This document shows, one piece after another, positions 1-8,116 of a DNA stretch of 28,224 nucleotides. A model generated the notes under the pieces. It saw only the letters and a program-made list of their open reading frames with translations, was not told where the DNA came from and made no database searches. The position numbers were made by a program, and so were the translations under genes. Source of the DNA: an uncultured Rikenellaceae bacterium (lineage in GTDB: Bacteria; Bacteroidota; Bacteroidia; Bacteroidales; Rikenellaceae); assembly GCA_910588925.1 (NCBI GenBank), contig CAJURV010000021.1, positions 1 through 28,224 of the forward strand, written 5' to 3'. Numbering within the stretch: the stretch's first letter is position 1; each line of letters opens with the position of its first letter.

Positions 1-375
1 AGTTTCGGGAGAACAACTGAACTTGCGTCAATCGAAAACATCCGATAACAACCCAGTCGTAAAGCGGGCCTCCGTTGGGGGAGGCTCCGGCCCGCTCATC
101 CCTCGTACCTCGGGATGGAACGGCGGAAATTGTGTTTGACTGCCCCTCGCTTCGCTCGGACCTAGAAAGCGGAACTTGTAGTCGACAATCTTCGCTTTGC
201 TCCGGGCTGAAAAAATAAAAAGCTAAAAAGCTTTTCTACTTACTAACGAATCCTTCTTTACAGCGTACGTAATATCGAAGAATGAAAAACTAAATCTTCA
301 TTAAATGGCCATTCTACCATCTGGCACGATTTTTATACTTTTACAACACACAACAACATATAAAGTCAAAAAATA
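1..375. other. Left-edge non-coding region
   Basis: No credible reading frame is seen upstream of the TonB receptor gene. The stretch holds a GC-rich hairpin (64-95), a segment around 146-180 reading CTCGCTTCGCTCGG and then ACCTAG that resembles the dispersed element described at 17927-17975, and a short A/T hairpin with arms 218-224 and 229-235. These may be the 3' end of a transcript that starts outside the window. Confidence 0.5.
64..95. terminator. GC-rich hairpin, possible terminator
   Basis: Arms GCGGGCC (64-70) and GGCCCGC (89-95) are perfectly complementary, with further TCC/GGA pairing inside. No T-tract follows on either side, so a role as an intrinsic terminator is only possible. 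It could end a transcript entering from the left edge. Confidence 0.3.
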
Positions 376-407
376 TTTTCGTTTGTACCCATATTTAGGT
401 ATATTTG
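376..407 (+). promoter_or_regulatory. Bacteroidetes-type promoter of the TonB receptor operon
   Basis: TATATTTG at 400-407 matches the -7 consensus TAnnTTTG exactly. A T-rich TTTT (376-379) lies 20 bases upstream at the -33 position, where the consensus is TTTG. The -7 box is 19 bases from the ATG at 427, giving a very short leader and supporting that start. Confidence 0.6.
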
Positions 408-426
408 CCCGTTCAAAAAATATAGA

Positions 427-2535
427 ATGAAACGATTTTTTTTAATACTCTTCGCCCTCTCTGCAGGCGGTCATGCATCGGCTTACACCAACATGCCGGA
501 CAGCATCAGAACCGACAGCGTAGGAATTTCGGTCGCCATAGAGGACGTGACTGTCTATTCGCTTAAACAGAGCCGCGCGCTGGCCGACGTGCCTGCATCG
601 TTGTCGTACGTGTCGGCCGCGGACATGACGCAGAGACGTGTCACCGACATAAAGGAGTTTTCGTCGATGATTCCCAATCTGTTCATGCCTGATTTCGGAT
701 CGAGACTCACGTCGCCTATATTTATAAGAGGTATAGGCTCGAGACTCAACTCTCCGTCGGTTGGTCTTTATGTCGACGGCATGCCCTATTACGACAAGGC
801 GACGTTCGATTTCGACCTGAGCGAGGTGCAAAGCGTGGAGGTTCTACGCGGTCCCCAAGGCACCCTCTACGGACGCAACACCATGGGAGGGATAATAAAC
901 GTCTTCACGCGCCAACCGCTATCGTACAAAGGCACCAAGGTGATACTCTCCGGCGGCAGCTATAAGGATCTGGGTGCGGCGGCATCGCACTACGGTTCAT
1001 TCTCCGACAAGATAGGTTACGGCATCACGGCCCGATACGGACACAAAGGCGGCTATTTCGTCAACCGCTACAACGGCAAAAGGGTCGATGTGGACGACGA
1101 TGCGTCGGGATCGCTCAAGCTGCGTTTCAAGCCTAACGACAGATGGGATATAAGCGTGTTGGGCGATTATCAATACAGCGATCAGGGCGGTTACCCTTAC
1201 GCCCCTTATATAGACGGCCATATAATGCCTATAGACTATAACGCCTACAGCTATTACAAACGTTCGTTGGCTAATGCCGGAATGTCTCTCGGACACCATG
1301 CCGACAAGTTCGATTTCACAGCCATTCTGAGCTACCAATATTTCAAAGACGAACAGGGACTGGACCAAGACTTCACCCCTGCCGACGACTATTACGCCAC
1401 CCAACGCCAACATCAGAATCTCGGATCGTTCGACATACAGTTCCGTTCGCGTGAAGACGGACGCCGCTACAGTTGGCTGGCCGGTGCATCCGGATTCGTG
1501 CAGGGGCTCGACAAGAATGTGGGCATGGAGATGCGCGACGCTGCGGCCGCACAGGGACTTCCCATGCGGGCCACGCAGATCATGAGCTACGACACCCCGT
1601 CGTACGGCCTGGCAGTCTATCATCAATCTTCCATAAACGACATAGGCATAGAGGGCTTGAGCCTCATTCTAGGTTTGAGATACGATTTCGAGCACTCTCG
1701 GATGGACTACTCCATGGATATGACAATGGGCGACATGAACCGCCACATCTCCGACTTCGTAAGCAAGCTCGACTTCTCGCAAGTCATGCCCAAGGCGTCG
1801 ATACAATACCGGTTGCGTCGCGGCGCCTCCATATACGCCACTGTGTCGGAGGGATATAAAGCCGGCGGCTTCAACGTGTCGTTCGATAACGACAGCGAAC
1901 GCAGCTACAAGCCCGAGCGTAGCTGGAACTACGAGATAGGAGGGCGCGCCTCATGGCTCGGAGGGGCGTTGACAGGCGATTTGGCCATCTTTTACATCGA
2001 CTGGAGACAGCAACAGATACAACAACCTTTGGCCAACGGCATAGGCATGAAACTGGTCAATGCCGGCAGGTCGAGATCGTGGGGCGTGGAGGCTTCGTTA
2101 GGAGCCAATCCGGTAAAGAACCTCGATCTGCGATTCGATTGGGGCTTCACCCGTGCCGAGTTCACCGAATACTTCCAGAGCGAAAGTGCGGACTACAGCG
2201 GAAACAAGATACCGTTCGTGCCCGAACACACTCTGTCGGCCACGGCATCATACACGGTAAACTGTCGCCGTGTACTCGACCGCATCGTTCTTTCGGCGCA
2301 ATACAACGGTCAGGGTGCCATATACTGGGACGACGACAACAAAGTGAGACAACCGTTCTACGGACTATTAGACGCCCGCGTATCGTTTCAACGCGGCATA
2401 GCCCAAGTGGATATATGGGGCCGTAACATCACCGGCACCGACTACATGTCGTACTACTTCGAGGCTTTGGGCAACCATTTCGCCCAGCGCGGTAAACCGG
2501 CACGTTTCGGGGCCGACCTGACACTTAGGTTCTAA
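427..2535 (+). CDS. TonB-dependent outer-membrane receptor
   Basis: This is a 702-residue outer-membrane transporter that would use TonB/ExbBD energy to import a bound ligand into the periplasm. Residues 1-19 form a signal peptide. A TonB-box-like stretch (AIEDVTVYS) lies near 37-45. The plug domain spans roughly 50-165 and carries the family signature RGPQGTLYGRNTMGG at 141-155. The rest is beta-barrel with regular aromatic strands, ending in the C-terminal phenylalanine typical of BamA substrates. It lacks the N-terminal carboxypeptidase-like extension of SusC proteins, so it is a classical siderophore/haem-type receptor. No FRAP/NPNL haem-receptor motif was recognised. The oxidase gene for porphyrinogens follows after 23 bases, which makes a haem or porphyrin ligand likely but unproven. 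The short promoter-to-ATG distance supports this start. Confidence 0.93.
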   Translation: MKRFFLILFALSAGGHASAYTNMPDSIRTDSVGISVAIEDVTVYSLKQSRALADVPASLSYVSAADMTQRRVTDIKEFSSMIPNLFMPDFGSRLTSPIFIRGIGSRLNSPSVGLYVDGMPYYDKATFDFDLSEVQSVEVLRGPQGTLYGRNTMGGIINVFTRQPLSYKGTKVILSGGSYKDLGAAASHYGSFSDKIGYGITARYGHKGGYFVNRYNGKRVDVDDDASGSLKLRFKPNDRWDISVLGDYQYSDQGGYPYAPYIDGHIMPIDYNAYSYYKRSLANAGMSLGHHADKFDFTAILSYQYFKDEQGLDQDFTPADDYYATQRQHQNLGSFDIQFRSREDGRRYSWLAGASGFVQGLDKNVGMEMRDAAAAQGLPMRATQIMSYDTPSYGLAVYHQSSINDIGIEGLSLILGLRYDFEHSRMDYSMDMTMGDMNRHISDFVSKLDFSQVMPKASIQYRLRRGASIYATVSEGYKAGGFNVSFDNDSERSYKPERSWNYEIGGRASWLGGALTGDLAIFYIDWRQQQIQQPLANGIGMKLVNAGRSRSWGVEASLGANPVKNLDLRFDWGFTRAEFTEYFQSESADYSGNKIPFVPEHTLSATASYTVNCRRVLDRIVLSAQYNGQGAIYWDDDNKVRQPFYGLLDARVSFQRGIAQVDIWGRNITGTDYMSYYFEALGNHFAQRGKPARFGADLTLRF

Positions 2536-2558
2536 ACACGTCTTTTTAAAGGAGAGTT

Positions 2559-3920
2559 ATGAAAGATGTCATTGTAATAGGCGCCGGACTGACCGGCCTG
2601 ACACTCGCCTACAGATTGAAACGGGCGGGAGCGGATGTCGTGATCGTCGAGAGAGGCGACAGGGTCGGCGGGCAGATAGCCTCGCACAAGGAGAAGGGTT
2701 TTCTGTTCGAATCGGGGCCCAATACAGGGACGGTCTCTTCGCCGGAGGTGGCTGAGCTTTTCGCCGATCTTGGCGATGCATGCTCTATGGAGACGGCTGG
2801 CGACGGAGCCGGTCGCAGACTTATATGGTGTCGCGGCAAACTCCGGCCCCTGCCATATTCGCTGTGGAGCGGAGCCACCACTCCGCTGTTCAGCCTCTCC
2901 GACAAGCTACGGTTGCTCGGCGAGCCTTGGCGCCGTAAAGGGAGCGACCCGGACGAAAGCGTCGCCGACATGGTAAAAAGACGTATGGGACGGTCATTTC
3001 TCGATTATGCGGTGGACCCGTTCATAGGAGGCATATATGCCGGCGACCCGTCTCGTCTTGTCACCAGATACGCGCTTCCTAAGCTCTACAGACTGGAACA
3101 GACCTACGGCAGCTTCATTCGAGGCGGTATAGCCAAAGCAAAAGAGCCCAAAAGCGACCGTGACAAGCTCGCTACAAAAAAGATATTCTCGGCGGGTGAC
3201 GGTCTCGAAACGCTATGCAAAGCGATGGCCGAGGCCATAGGATATGAAAACATCATGCTTTCGGCTCACGACGTAAAGGTCGCTTCGGCAGAAAACGGAC
3301 TGTGGCGCGTAAGTTGCGACAAAGGCGACATGGAGTGCCGATATGTAGTAACCACCGTAGGAAGCTACGAGTTGCCGGGCATCTTACAGTGGCTTCCCGC
3401 AAGAGAGACGGAGGCGATAACGAACCTCGAGTATGCGCCGGTCGTACAGGTGAGCGTAGGAGTGTCCGACTGCAAAGGCCGACGCTTCGACGCTTTCGGA
3501 GCCTTGATGCCATCGTGCGAGGGACGACGCCCGCTCGGTATTCTCTTCCCCTCCGGATGCTTCAATGGACGTGCGCCGGAAAGAGGAGCACTGTTCTCGT
3601 TCTTCATCGGAGGCATGCGGGGGAAAGAATATTTCGGGCTCGGCGACGACGAGATCAAACGTATGGTATGCGAGGAGATGCGCGATGTACTGGGCCTCGA
3701 TACCGAACCGGACCTCATACGTATATGGCGCCACCAACACGCCATACCTCAATACGATGCCTCTACCGGACGCAGGCTCGAAGCCGTGGAGAACATCCAA
3801 AAGAGATATCCGGGGCTCATAATTGCCGGCAATCTGCGCGACGGAATAGGCATGTCCGACAGGATAAAACAGGGATGCACCGTAGCCGGGGAGATAATAG
3901 ACCGGCTGAAAGGCGCATAG
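2559..3920 (+). CDS. hemG: Protoporphyrinogen/coproporphyrinogen oxidase (HemY-type)
   Basis: This is a 453-residue FAD flavoprotein that oxidises protoporphyrinogen IX (or coproporphyrinogen III) to the porphyrin, a late step of haem synthesis. The N-terminus has the dinucleotide-binding motif GAGLTG at 8-13, followed by ERGDRVGGQI at 31-40, the usual start of the HemY/PPOX family. The C-terminal FAD-contact region is recognisable near GNLRDGIGMSDRI. The length matches the family. A good Shine-Dalgarno (GGAGAG at 2551-2556) precedes the ATG. It is co-directional with, and 23 bases from, the TonB receptor, so the two are probably one operon. This suggests that an imported porphyrin or porphyrinogen may feed into the haem pathway. 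No other haem gene lies in the window. The sequence cannot decide between protoporphyrinogen and coproporphyrinogen. Confidence 0.9.
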   Translation: MKDVIVIGAGLTGLTLAYRLKRAGADVVIVERGDRVGGQIASHKEKGFLFESGPNTGTVSSPEVAELFADLGDACSMETAGDGAGRRLIWCRGKLRPLPYSLWSGATTPLFSLSDKLRLLGEPWRRKGSDPDESVADMVKRRMGRSFLDYAVDPFIGGIYAGDPSRLVTRYALPKLYRLEQTYGSFIRGGIAKAKEPKSDRDKLATKKIFSAGDGLETLCKAMAEAIGYENIMLSAHDVKVASAENGLWRVSCDKGDMECRYVVTTVGSYELPGILQWLPARETEAITNLEYAPVVQVSVGVSDCKGRRFDAFGALMPSCEGRRPLGILFPSGCFNGRAPERGALFSFFIGGMRGKEYFGLGDDEIKRMVCEEMRDVLGLDTEPDLIRIWRHQHAIPQYDASTGRRLEAVENIQKRYPGLIIAGNLRDGIGMSDRIKQGCTVAGEIIDRLKGA

Positions 3921-4053
3921 AACTCTTTTAATCGACGCTATATGATCGGTAAACCGATGCAGAAAAGGCATTACTATAGATGTCTATTGCTATGTTTTGC
4001 CACGATGTATACAAGTGACGCACGAGCATGAAGCTCTCCTAAAGCAGAATATC

Positions 4054-4076
4054 CGGAGAGCAGATTCAGCTCTCCG
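4054..4076. terminator. Hairpin downstream of hemG
   Basis: An 8-bp perfect stem with loop AGATTCA lies about 130 bases past the hemG stop. There is no T-tract, so it is a weak candidate for a terminator or an RNA-stabilising 3' structure. Another GCTCTCC copy just upstream (4033-4039) could pair alternatively. Confidence 0.3.
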
Positions 4077-4105
4077 TGCGATCCACGGGGCCATCGCTCC
4101 ACTCA

Positions 4106-4150
4106 CGGCCGAACAAACGGAAAGTGCTCAATGCCACTCGCCTCACTCGG
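4106..4150 (+). repeat. Dispersed short repeat, copy A
   Basis: This stretch, beginning CGGCCGAACAAACGGAAAGT and ending in CACTCGCCTCACTCGG, closely matches the minus strand of 17927-17975. Both copies lie downstream of a gene in the same relative orientation (hemG here, the M23 peptidase there). In this copy the terminal inverted repeat is decayed (CGGCCGA versus CTCGG), so it looks like an older member of a palindromic family. Confidence 0.6.
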
Positions 4151-4320
4151 GATACTATTCACTAAAAAGTAGCCAAACTATTTATCATCTTATCAGACTC
4201 ACATTACACCCGGGACACAACTACCGACATATATCCCTCTGTCTGTCAACGGATACGGGATTCGCATTTATCTACCCTCGCCCGCACAAACTATAAATAA
4301 CCGGTATTTAATCCGTTTAT

Positions 4321-4351
4321 TTTGTATCGAACCGTTTTTTTTATTACCTTG
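4321..4351 (+). promoter_or_regulatory. Probable promoter of the six-gene envelope cluster
   Basis: TTTG at 4321-4324 is followed after 19 bases by TTACCTTG (4344-4351), a near match to the -7 consensus TAnnTTTG. It lies 65 bases upstream of the first ATG, leaving a roughly 60-base leader. It is the only such match seen in this gap. Confidence 0.5.
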
Positions 4352-4416
4352 CGTTGAATGTTTTTACATACAGACAACCATCGGCAAAAACATAAACCCG
4401 AACAAATCAGCCAATT

Positions 4417-5778
4417 ATGTCATTAAAGCGTTTTATATTAACAGTGTCCGCAATGACACTCATCGCCTCTAACGCAAATGCCCAGAAAAGGGACAGTATA
4501 GACGAGAACTATCGTCGCAGCTCTCTGTGTGTCTTGTTGATAGACGAGGCCGACATGCCCATGAGAGACACCATAAAGGCGGCGTTTCTCTCATCGCCCA
4601 TTCCCGACAAATACAACGACCACAACATCTGCGAACGCATAATAAACATAAAGGATTACAAGGTCACCGACAATGACAGGCTCGCATTCGAGGCGGCGTC
4701 CAAAGCCGATCCATCGGCCACTGCCGTAGCGGTAACAGCCCCTAAGAAGAAAGGTGCTTTCGGAGGCATGATGAAAGGTATGCTCGGGCTCCCTACCATC
4801 ACCGGCAGCAACTCGTCCATGAGCAAAGACGATTATGCCGTGGCGGCCAACATGCACATTGTGGACAACGGCATAGCCAAGCAACTGGTCGACAACTGGT
4901 TCATCGACGGCGACACTATCTTTTCAATGAAGAAGGTACAGGAGCGAGGACTCTATGCGGCATCGGCATTGGACGTAGAGACGGCTAAAAACTCCGCCAG
5001 AGGCATGGCTATGCTCGAAGATGCGGGCGAAGAGCTCATCGGGAACACGTTCGTCGTGGTGTCGCGTTACAGATATATGAGCAAGGACGAGTTGGTAGCC
5101 GAGATAAACGCCATTGCCCAAACCGCTGCCAATATCGCAGGGGGCGGATACGCCTCGCTCGGAGCCTCTGCCGCCACTATAGCCATAAAAGCCTCGCTCG
5201 GCGCGGGATATTATGTCAAGACCACCTCCTATCTGTTCAAATTGCGATGGAACCCCGAGGTGGCCTCTACGTTCTATTCCGAACTTTGGAACAACCGCGA
5301 GGCATACGACGACTCCGAACTTTTCTCGCTTCAATACATAGGTAGCGAATCGGCATGGGCCAACGTAAAGGCCGGCATCTTCACATCCAAGCCGGAGTCG
5401 GAACTAATACGCATAGCCACGGTAAACGCCTCGGACGCAGCCATAGCCAAGCTGGCCAAAAACAACGACGTTTTCAAGACCAAAACCCCGCTCATAATAG
5501 ACGGCGACGGCATCTATGCCAAAATAGGGCTTAAAGAGGGGCTCGAGGCCGGCGACAGATTCGAGGTGCTCGAACGTATTCAGGACGAAAAGACCGGCAA
5601 GACGGTCTACAACAAAAAAGGCGAAGTAAAGGTATCGAAAGGCCATATATGGGATAACCGTTACATGGCCGACGAAGAGCTAAGACTCACCGGCAAAGAG
5701 CAGGATTTCGACATGACCCGTTTCGACGGCTCCGTAAAAGGGCTATACAGCGGCATGTTGTTGCGCCAGATAAAATAA
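4417..5778 (+). CDS. Exported protein with SH3-like (FlgT-C-like) C-terminal domain
   Basis: This 453-residue protein is of unknown function. Residues 1-22 are a signal peptide ending in NANA-Q, a signal peptidase I type site, so it is probably periplasmic or outer-membrane associated and not lipidated. The middle has an alanine/glycine-rich helical stretch near 228-262. Residues about 356-415 form a compact beta-rich unit with the pattern of FlgT C-terminal/SH3-like domains: a glycine-rich turn, then LKEGLEAGDRFEVLER, a TGKT turn, and a second strand pair reading KGEVKVSKGHIWDNR. That resemblance is by eye. It is the first of six co-directional genes for exported proteins and is preceded by a plausible promoter. 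Its role is inferred only from context, as a possible scaffold of an envelope complex. The full-length fold is not recognised. Confidence 0.85.
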   Translation: MSLKRFILTVSAMTLIASNANAQKRDSIDENYRRSSLCVLLIDEADMPMRDTIKAAFLSSPIPDKYNDHNICERIINIKDYKVTDNDRLAFEAASKADPSATAVAVTAPKKKGAFGGMMKGMLGLPTITGSNSSMSKDDYAVAANMHIVDNGIAKQLVDNWFIDGDTIFSMKKVQERGLYAASALDVETAKNSARGMAMLEDAGEELIGNTFVVVSRYRYMSKDELVAEINAIAQTAANIAGGGYASLGASAATIAIKASLGAGYYVKTTSYLFKLRWNPEVASTFYSELWNNREAYDDSELFSLQYIGSESAWANVKAGIFTSKPESELIRIATVNASDAAIAKLAKNNDVFKTKTPLIIDGDGIYAKIGLKEGLEAGDRFEVLERIQDEKTGKTVYNKKGEVKVSKGHIWDNRYMADEELRLTGKEQDFDMTRFDGSVKGLYSGMLLRQIK

Positions 5779-5784
5779 TCTCCA

Positions 5785-5819
5785 CGCGCTCCGATCCGCC
5801 CTCAGGCACCGGAGACGCG
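5785..5819. other. Intra-cluster hairpin
   Basis: CGCGCTCCG (5785-5793) pairs with CGGAG-A-CGCG (5810-5819) with one bulged A. It lies just after the stop of the first cluster gene, in the 86-base gap before the second. There is no T-tract, so it may be a processing or stabilising hairpin or a partial attenuator. Confidence 0.35.
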
Positions 5820-5864
5820 GAACCGTACATATATGATTGTTTAAACAGAAAATATCTGTATGAA

Positions 5865-6377
5865 ATGAGCATGAAAAAGTTATTGTTGATCGTAATGTTG
5901 TCGTTACCTGTGGCGGTGACGGCACAACAACACAGGCAAAAAACCAAGAAAGCAAATATCGAGACTTCGGAGTGGAAATACGAGATAGCTCCCGTGTCTG
6001 TAGGCTCTCAAGGCAATGTGGTGGTAGCCGTATGGAGCGACTCGCCCAATCCGGTAGTAGCCGCCGAACAGTCTAAGAAGAATGCGGTGCACGGGGTCAT
6101 ATTCAAAGGCTTCCCATCTAACGGGAGCGTGCCCGGCAAGAGACCTTTGGTGCAGAACAGCGCCGAGGAACAGGAGCACGCCGAATATTTCGACAGCTTC
6201 TTTGCCGACGGAGGCCCCTATATGCGTTTCGTAACGCTCACAGGCAACGAACGCGATGTCACCAAGATAGACAAGAGGCGTTACCGTGTAGGCGCGGTGG
6301 TGGTCGTAAACTACGACAATCTGCGTCGCGAGCTCGAGAGCCAGGGCATCGTAAAGAAATTAGGTTCAGGATTTTAA
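5865..6377 (+). CDS. Small exported protein, second gene of envelope cluster
   Basis: This 170-residue protein has a clear signal peptide (MKKLLLIVMLSLPVAVTA, cleavage near TAQ). The mature part is about 150 residues and carries an alternating hydrophobic strand region (SQGNVVVAVWSD), a glycine/proline turn (FKGFPSNGSVPGKRP) and a closing strand VGAVVVVNYDNLRREL. No characterised family is recognised. The start could be the ATG at 5865 or, two codons on, the one at 5871, which gives a cleaner signal peptide. It sits 12 bases before the third gene, consistent with co-transcription. Its compact, cysteine-free mature domain and its position suggest a partner subunit of the products around it, which is inference only. 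Confidence 0.8.
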   Translation: MSMKKLLLIVMLSLPVAVTAQQHRQKTKKANIETSEWKYEIAPVSVGSQGNVVVAVWSDSPNPVVAAEQSKKNAVHGVIFKGFPSNGSVPGKRPLVQNSAEEQEHAEYFDSFFADGGPYMRFVTLTGNERDVTKIDKRRYRVGAVVVVNYDNLRRELESQGIVKKLGSGF

Positions 6378-6389
6378 TAAGATCATAAG

Positions 6390-7334
6390 ATGAAAAGATT
6401 GATATTGGGGCTGGTCATGTCCGTTGCGTCGGTCGCATGCTTCGGGCAGGCCAAGAAACCGACGCTAATGGTAGTACCCAGCGATGCGTGGTGTACCAAA
6501 CACGGCTATGTCAAAACTTACGATAACCAAGGGGTGACGGAGAAATACCCCGACTATCAGCGCGCCTTGCAGGAAGATACCGATCTGTTGCTCGTTATAA
6601 GCAAGCTCGGCGAGATGATGGCCGACCGCGGATTCCCCCTCAAGGACCTCGAAGCCGCCATGCGTTCCATACGCACCGATGCTGCCGAAGATGCGGTCAC
6701 CACTTCCAAAGACGAAGGCGACGTGTTGGCCGAAACACCGTTGGAGGTGCTCAAAAGGACGGCCAAAGCAGACATAATATTGCAACTGACATGGACTGTC
6801 AACAAAACGGGACCCAAGCAGAGCGTCACGTTCAACCTCCGCGGTCTCGACTCATACACCGACAAACAGGTGGCCGCCGCCTCGGGAACGGGTGCGCCGT
6901 CGTTCAGCGCCGAGGTGCCGGTACTGCTCGAAGAGAGCGTATTGGCTCACATCGACAACTTCAACAACCAACTGCAGAACCATTTCGACGACCTGTTCGA
7001 GAACGGACGCGAAGTCAAGCTGACATGCCGCCGCTGGAGCGGCAGCGACGTTGACTTCGAGTCGGAGTTCGACGGCGAAGAGTTGGGCTTCCTCATAGAG
7101 GACTGGGTTGCCGAGAACACCGTACAGGGCCGCTTCTCCACGGCCGATGCCAGCGAAAACCGCATGGTCTTCGAACAGGTGCGCATACCTTTGGAGGCGG
7201 CCAACGGCAGAGCTATGGATACGCGTCAGTGGGCCAACGGATTGCGCCGTCATCTCAGAGAAGCCTACAATATAGACGCCAAGTTAGACACCAAAGGGCT
7301 CGGCGAAGCTATCATAACCATCGGCGGCAAATAG
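6390..7334 (+). CDS. Exported DUF6175-like protein with TolB-N/CsgG-like pattern
   Basis: This 314-residue protein resembles, from memory, Bacteroidetes proteins annotated as DUF6175. The N-terminus is a signal peptide; cleavage is likely after CFGQ, and the cysteine at residue 17 is in a poor lipobox (SVAC). The mature protein opens with KPTLMVVPSDAWC, then an expected D-LLLVISK strand, a GFPLKDLE element, and AKADIILQLTWTV followed by SVTFNLRGLDSYT. This succession recalls the TolB N-terminal/CsgG-like fold: test for a named protein's presence, then state 'subunit variable or conserved'. An acidic segment (near 220-240, FESEFDGEELGFLIEDW) precedes a final alpha/beta region. It starts 12 bases after the previous stop. 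Function is unknown. Assignment to the DUF family is fairly confident; the fold parallel is tentative. Confidence 0.85.
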   Translation: MKRLILGLVMSVASVACFGQAKKPTLMVVPSDAWCTKHGYVKTYDNQGVTEKYPDYQRALQEDTDLLLVISKLGEMMADRGFPLKDLEAAMRSIRTDAAEDAVTTSKDEGDVLAETPLEVLKRTAKADIILQLTWTVNKTGPKQSVTFNLRGLDSYTDKQVAAASGTGAPSFSAEVPVLLEESVLAHIDNFNNQLQNHFDDLFENGREVKLTCRRWSGSDVDFESEFDGEELGFLIEDWVAENTVQGRFSTADASENRMVFEQVRIPLEAANGRAMDTRQWANGLRRHLREAYNIDAKLDTKGLGEAIITIGGK

Positions 7335-7367
7335 CCGGTCGTCACGTAGAATCAAAAACGGATTGTC

Positions 7368-8105
7368 ATGTTAAGAAAGATCATAGCGGCGCTCGTTTGT
7401 ATGTTGCCTTTGACGGCGCCCGCACAGAACGTCATATCGTCCCGACAGATGGTGGCGGTGACCCCCATGTTGTCGGATAAGGCGGACCTGCCGTCGGCGG
7501 CCAAATCATTGCTGGCGCAGAAGCTGGGACAGATAGCCACACAAAACGGTTTCGGCTCCGTATCGGGACAAATAGTGCTTACCGCCAATGCCGTTACCGT
7601 CGACAAGACCGCTACGGCCACCGCTCCCGTGCAGTTGGTCGTTAAAATGGATGTAACTCTGTATGTAATAGACCTGGCCGAAGGAACGGTGATTGATTCG
7701 TACACCTTCGAGGTACAGGGAATAGACAACTCCGACCACAAGGCCGTCGTAAAAGCCATAACGCAGATAAAGCCCAAGAGCCCCGGTGTCCGTAGCTTCA
7801 TGACGCGAGTGCGCGGCAAGATCATCGACTATTACACCACGCACATTCCCGCCATAATCACCAAAGCGCAGACACTCGAGAAGATGGGACGTCCCAATGA
7901 AGCGCTCGCTTTGTTGTCATCGGTCCCCGACATTATCGACGAATATCCGGCCGTAGCCGAGCAGATGCGACAGATAGCGGGACGCATAGGCGAAGAGGGT
8001 GGCTACACCGCCCTCGAAGATAGCGCCAAACAGGTGTTCGTTCAGCGAATACTGATTGATGCGCTCAACAGGTGGTATGTATCCAATTTCTTGTCTGTCA
8101 ACTAA
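7368..8105 (+). CDS. Exported CsgG/TolB-N-like protein with helical hairpin tail
   Basis: This 245-residue protein has a signal peptide ending near TAPAQ. The first mature strand (SSRQMVAVTPML) is followed by a helix (AAKSLLAQKLGQIATQNGF), then strands reading GQIVLTANAV and APVQLVVKMDVTLYVIDLAE with an EGTVIDSYTF return. This order is that of the TolB-N/CsgG-like or FlgT middle-domain fold. Residues about 155-200 form two helices with TPR-like spacing (KAQTLEKMGRPNEALALLSS). It follows the DUF6175-like gene by 33 bases and precedes the next gene by 11. No catalytic motif is visible, so a structural or sensing role is more likely than an enzyme. The comparison is by pattern only. Confidence 0.82.
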   Translation: MLRKIIAALVCMLPLTAPAQNVISSRQMVAVTPMLSDKADLPSAAKSLLAQKLGQIATQNGFGSVSGQIVLTANAVTVDKTATATAPVQLVVKMDVTLYVIDLAEGTVIDSYTFEVQGIDNSDHKAVVKAITQIKPKSPGVRSFMTRVRGKIIDYYTTHIPAIITKAQTLEKMGRPNEALALLSSVPDIIDEYPAVAEQMRQIAGRIGEEGGYTALEDSAKQVFVQRILIDALNRWYVSNFLSVN

Positions 8106-8116
8106 AAATATCTGTT

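Larger units (their letters stand above)
3921..4320. other. Intergenic region after hemG
   Basis: About 400 bases lie here without a convincing gene. It holds a perfect hairpin (arms CGGAGAGC 4054-4061 and GCTCTCCG 4069-4076, 7-base loop) and a copy of a dispersed element (4106-4150). A 99-codon frame at 3997-4296 runs through both structures, has a composition unlike its neighbours and no family resemblance. I regard it as chance. Confidence 0.5.

Noticed and set aside
3997..4296. A 99-codon frame in the hemG downstream gap
   Set aside because: It runs through a hairpin and the dispersed repeat and has unusual composition, with no family resemblance and no promoter or ribosome-binding site.
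6390..6440. Lipoprotein signal in the DUF6175-like protein
   Set aside because: The cysteine lies in SVAC, a poor lipobox, and a signal peptidase I site follows at once.
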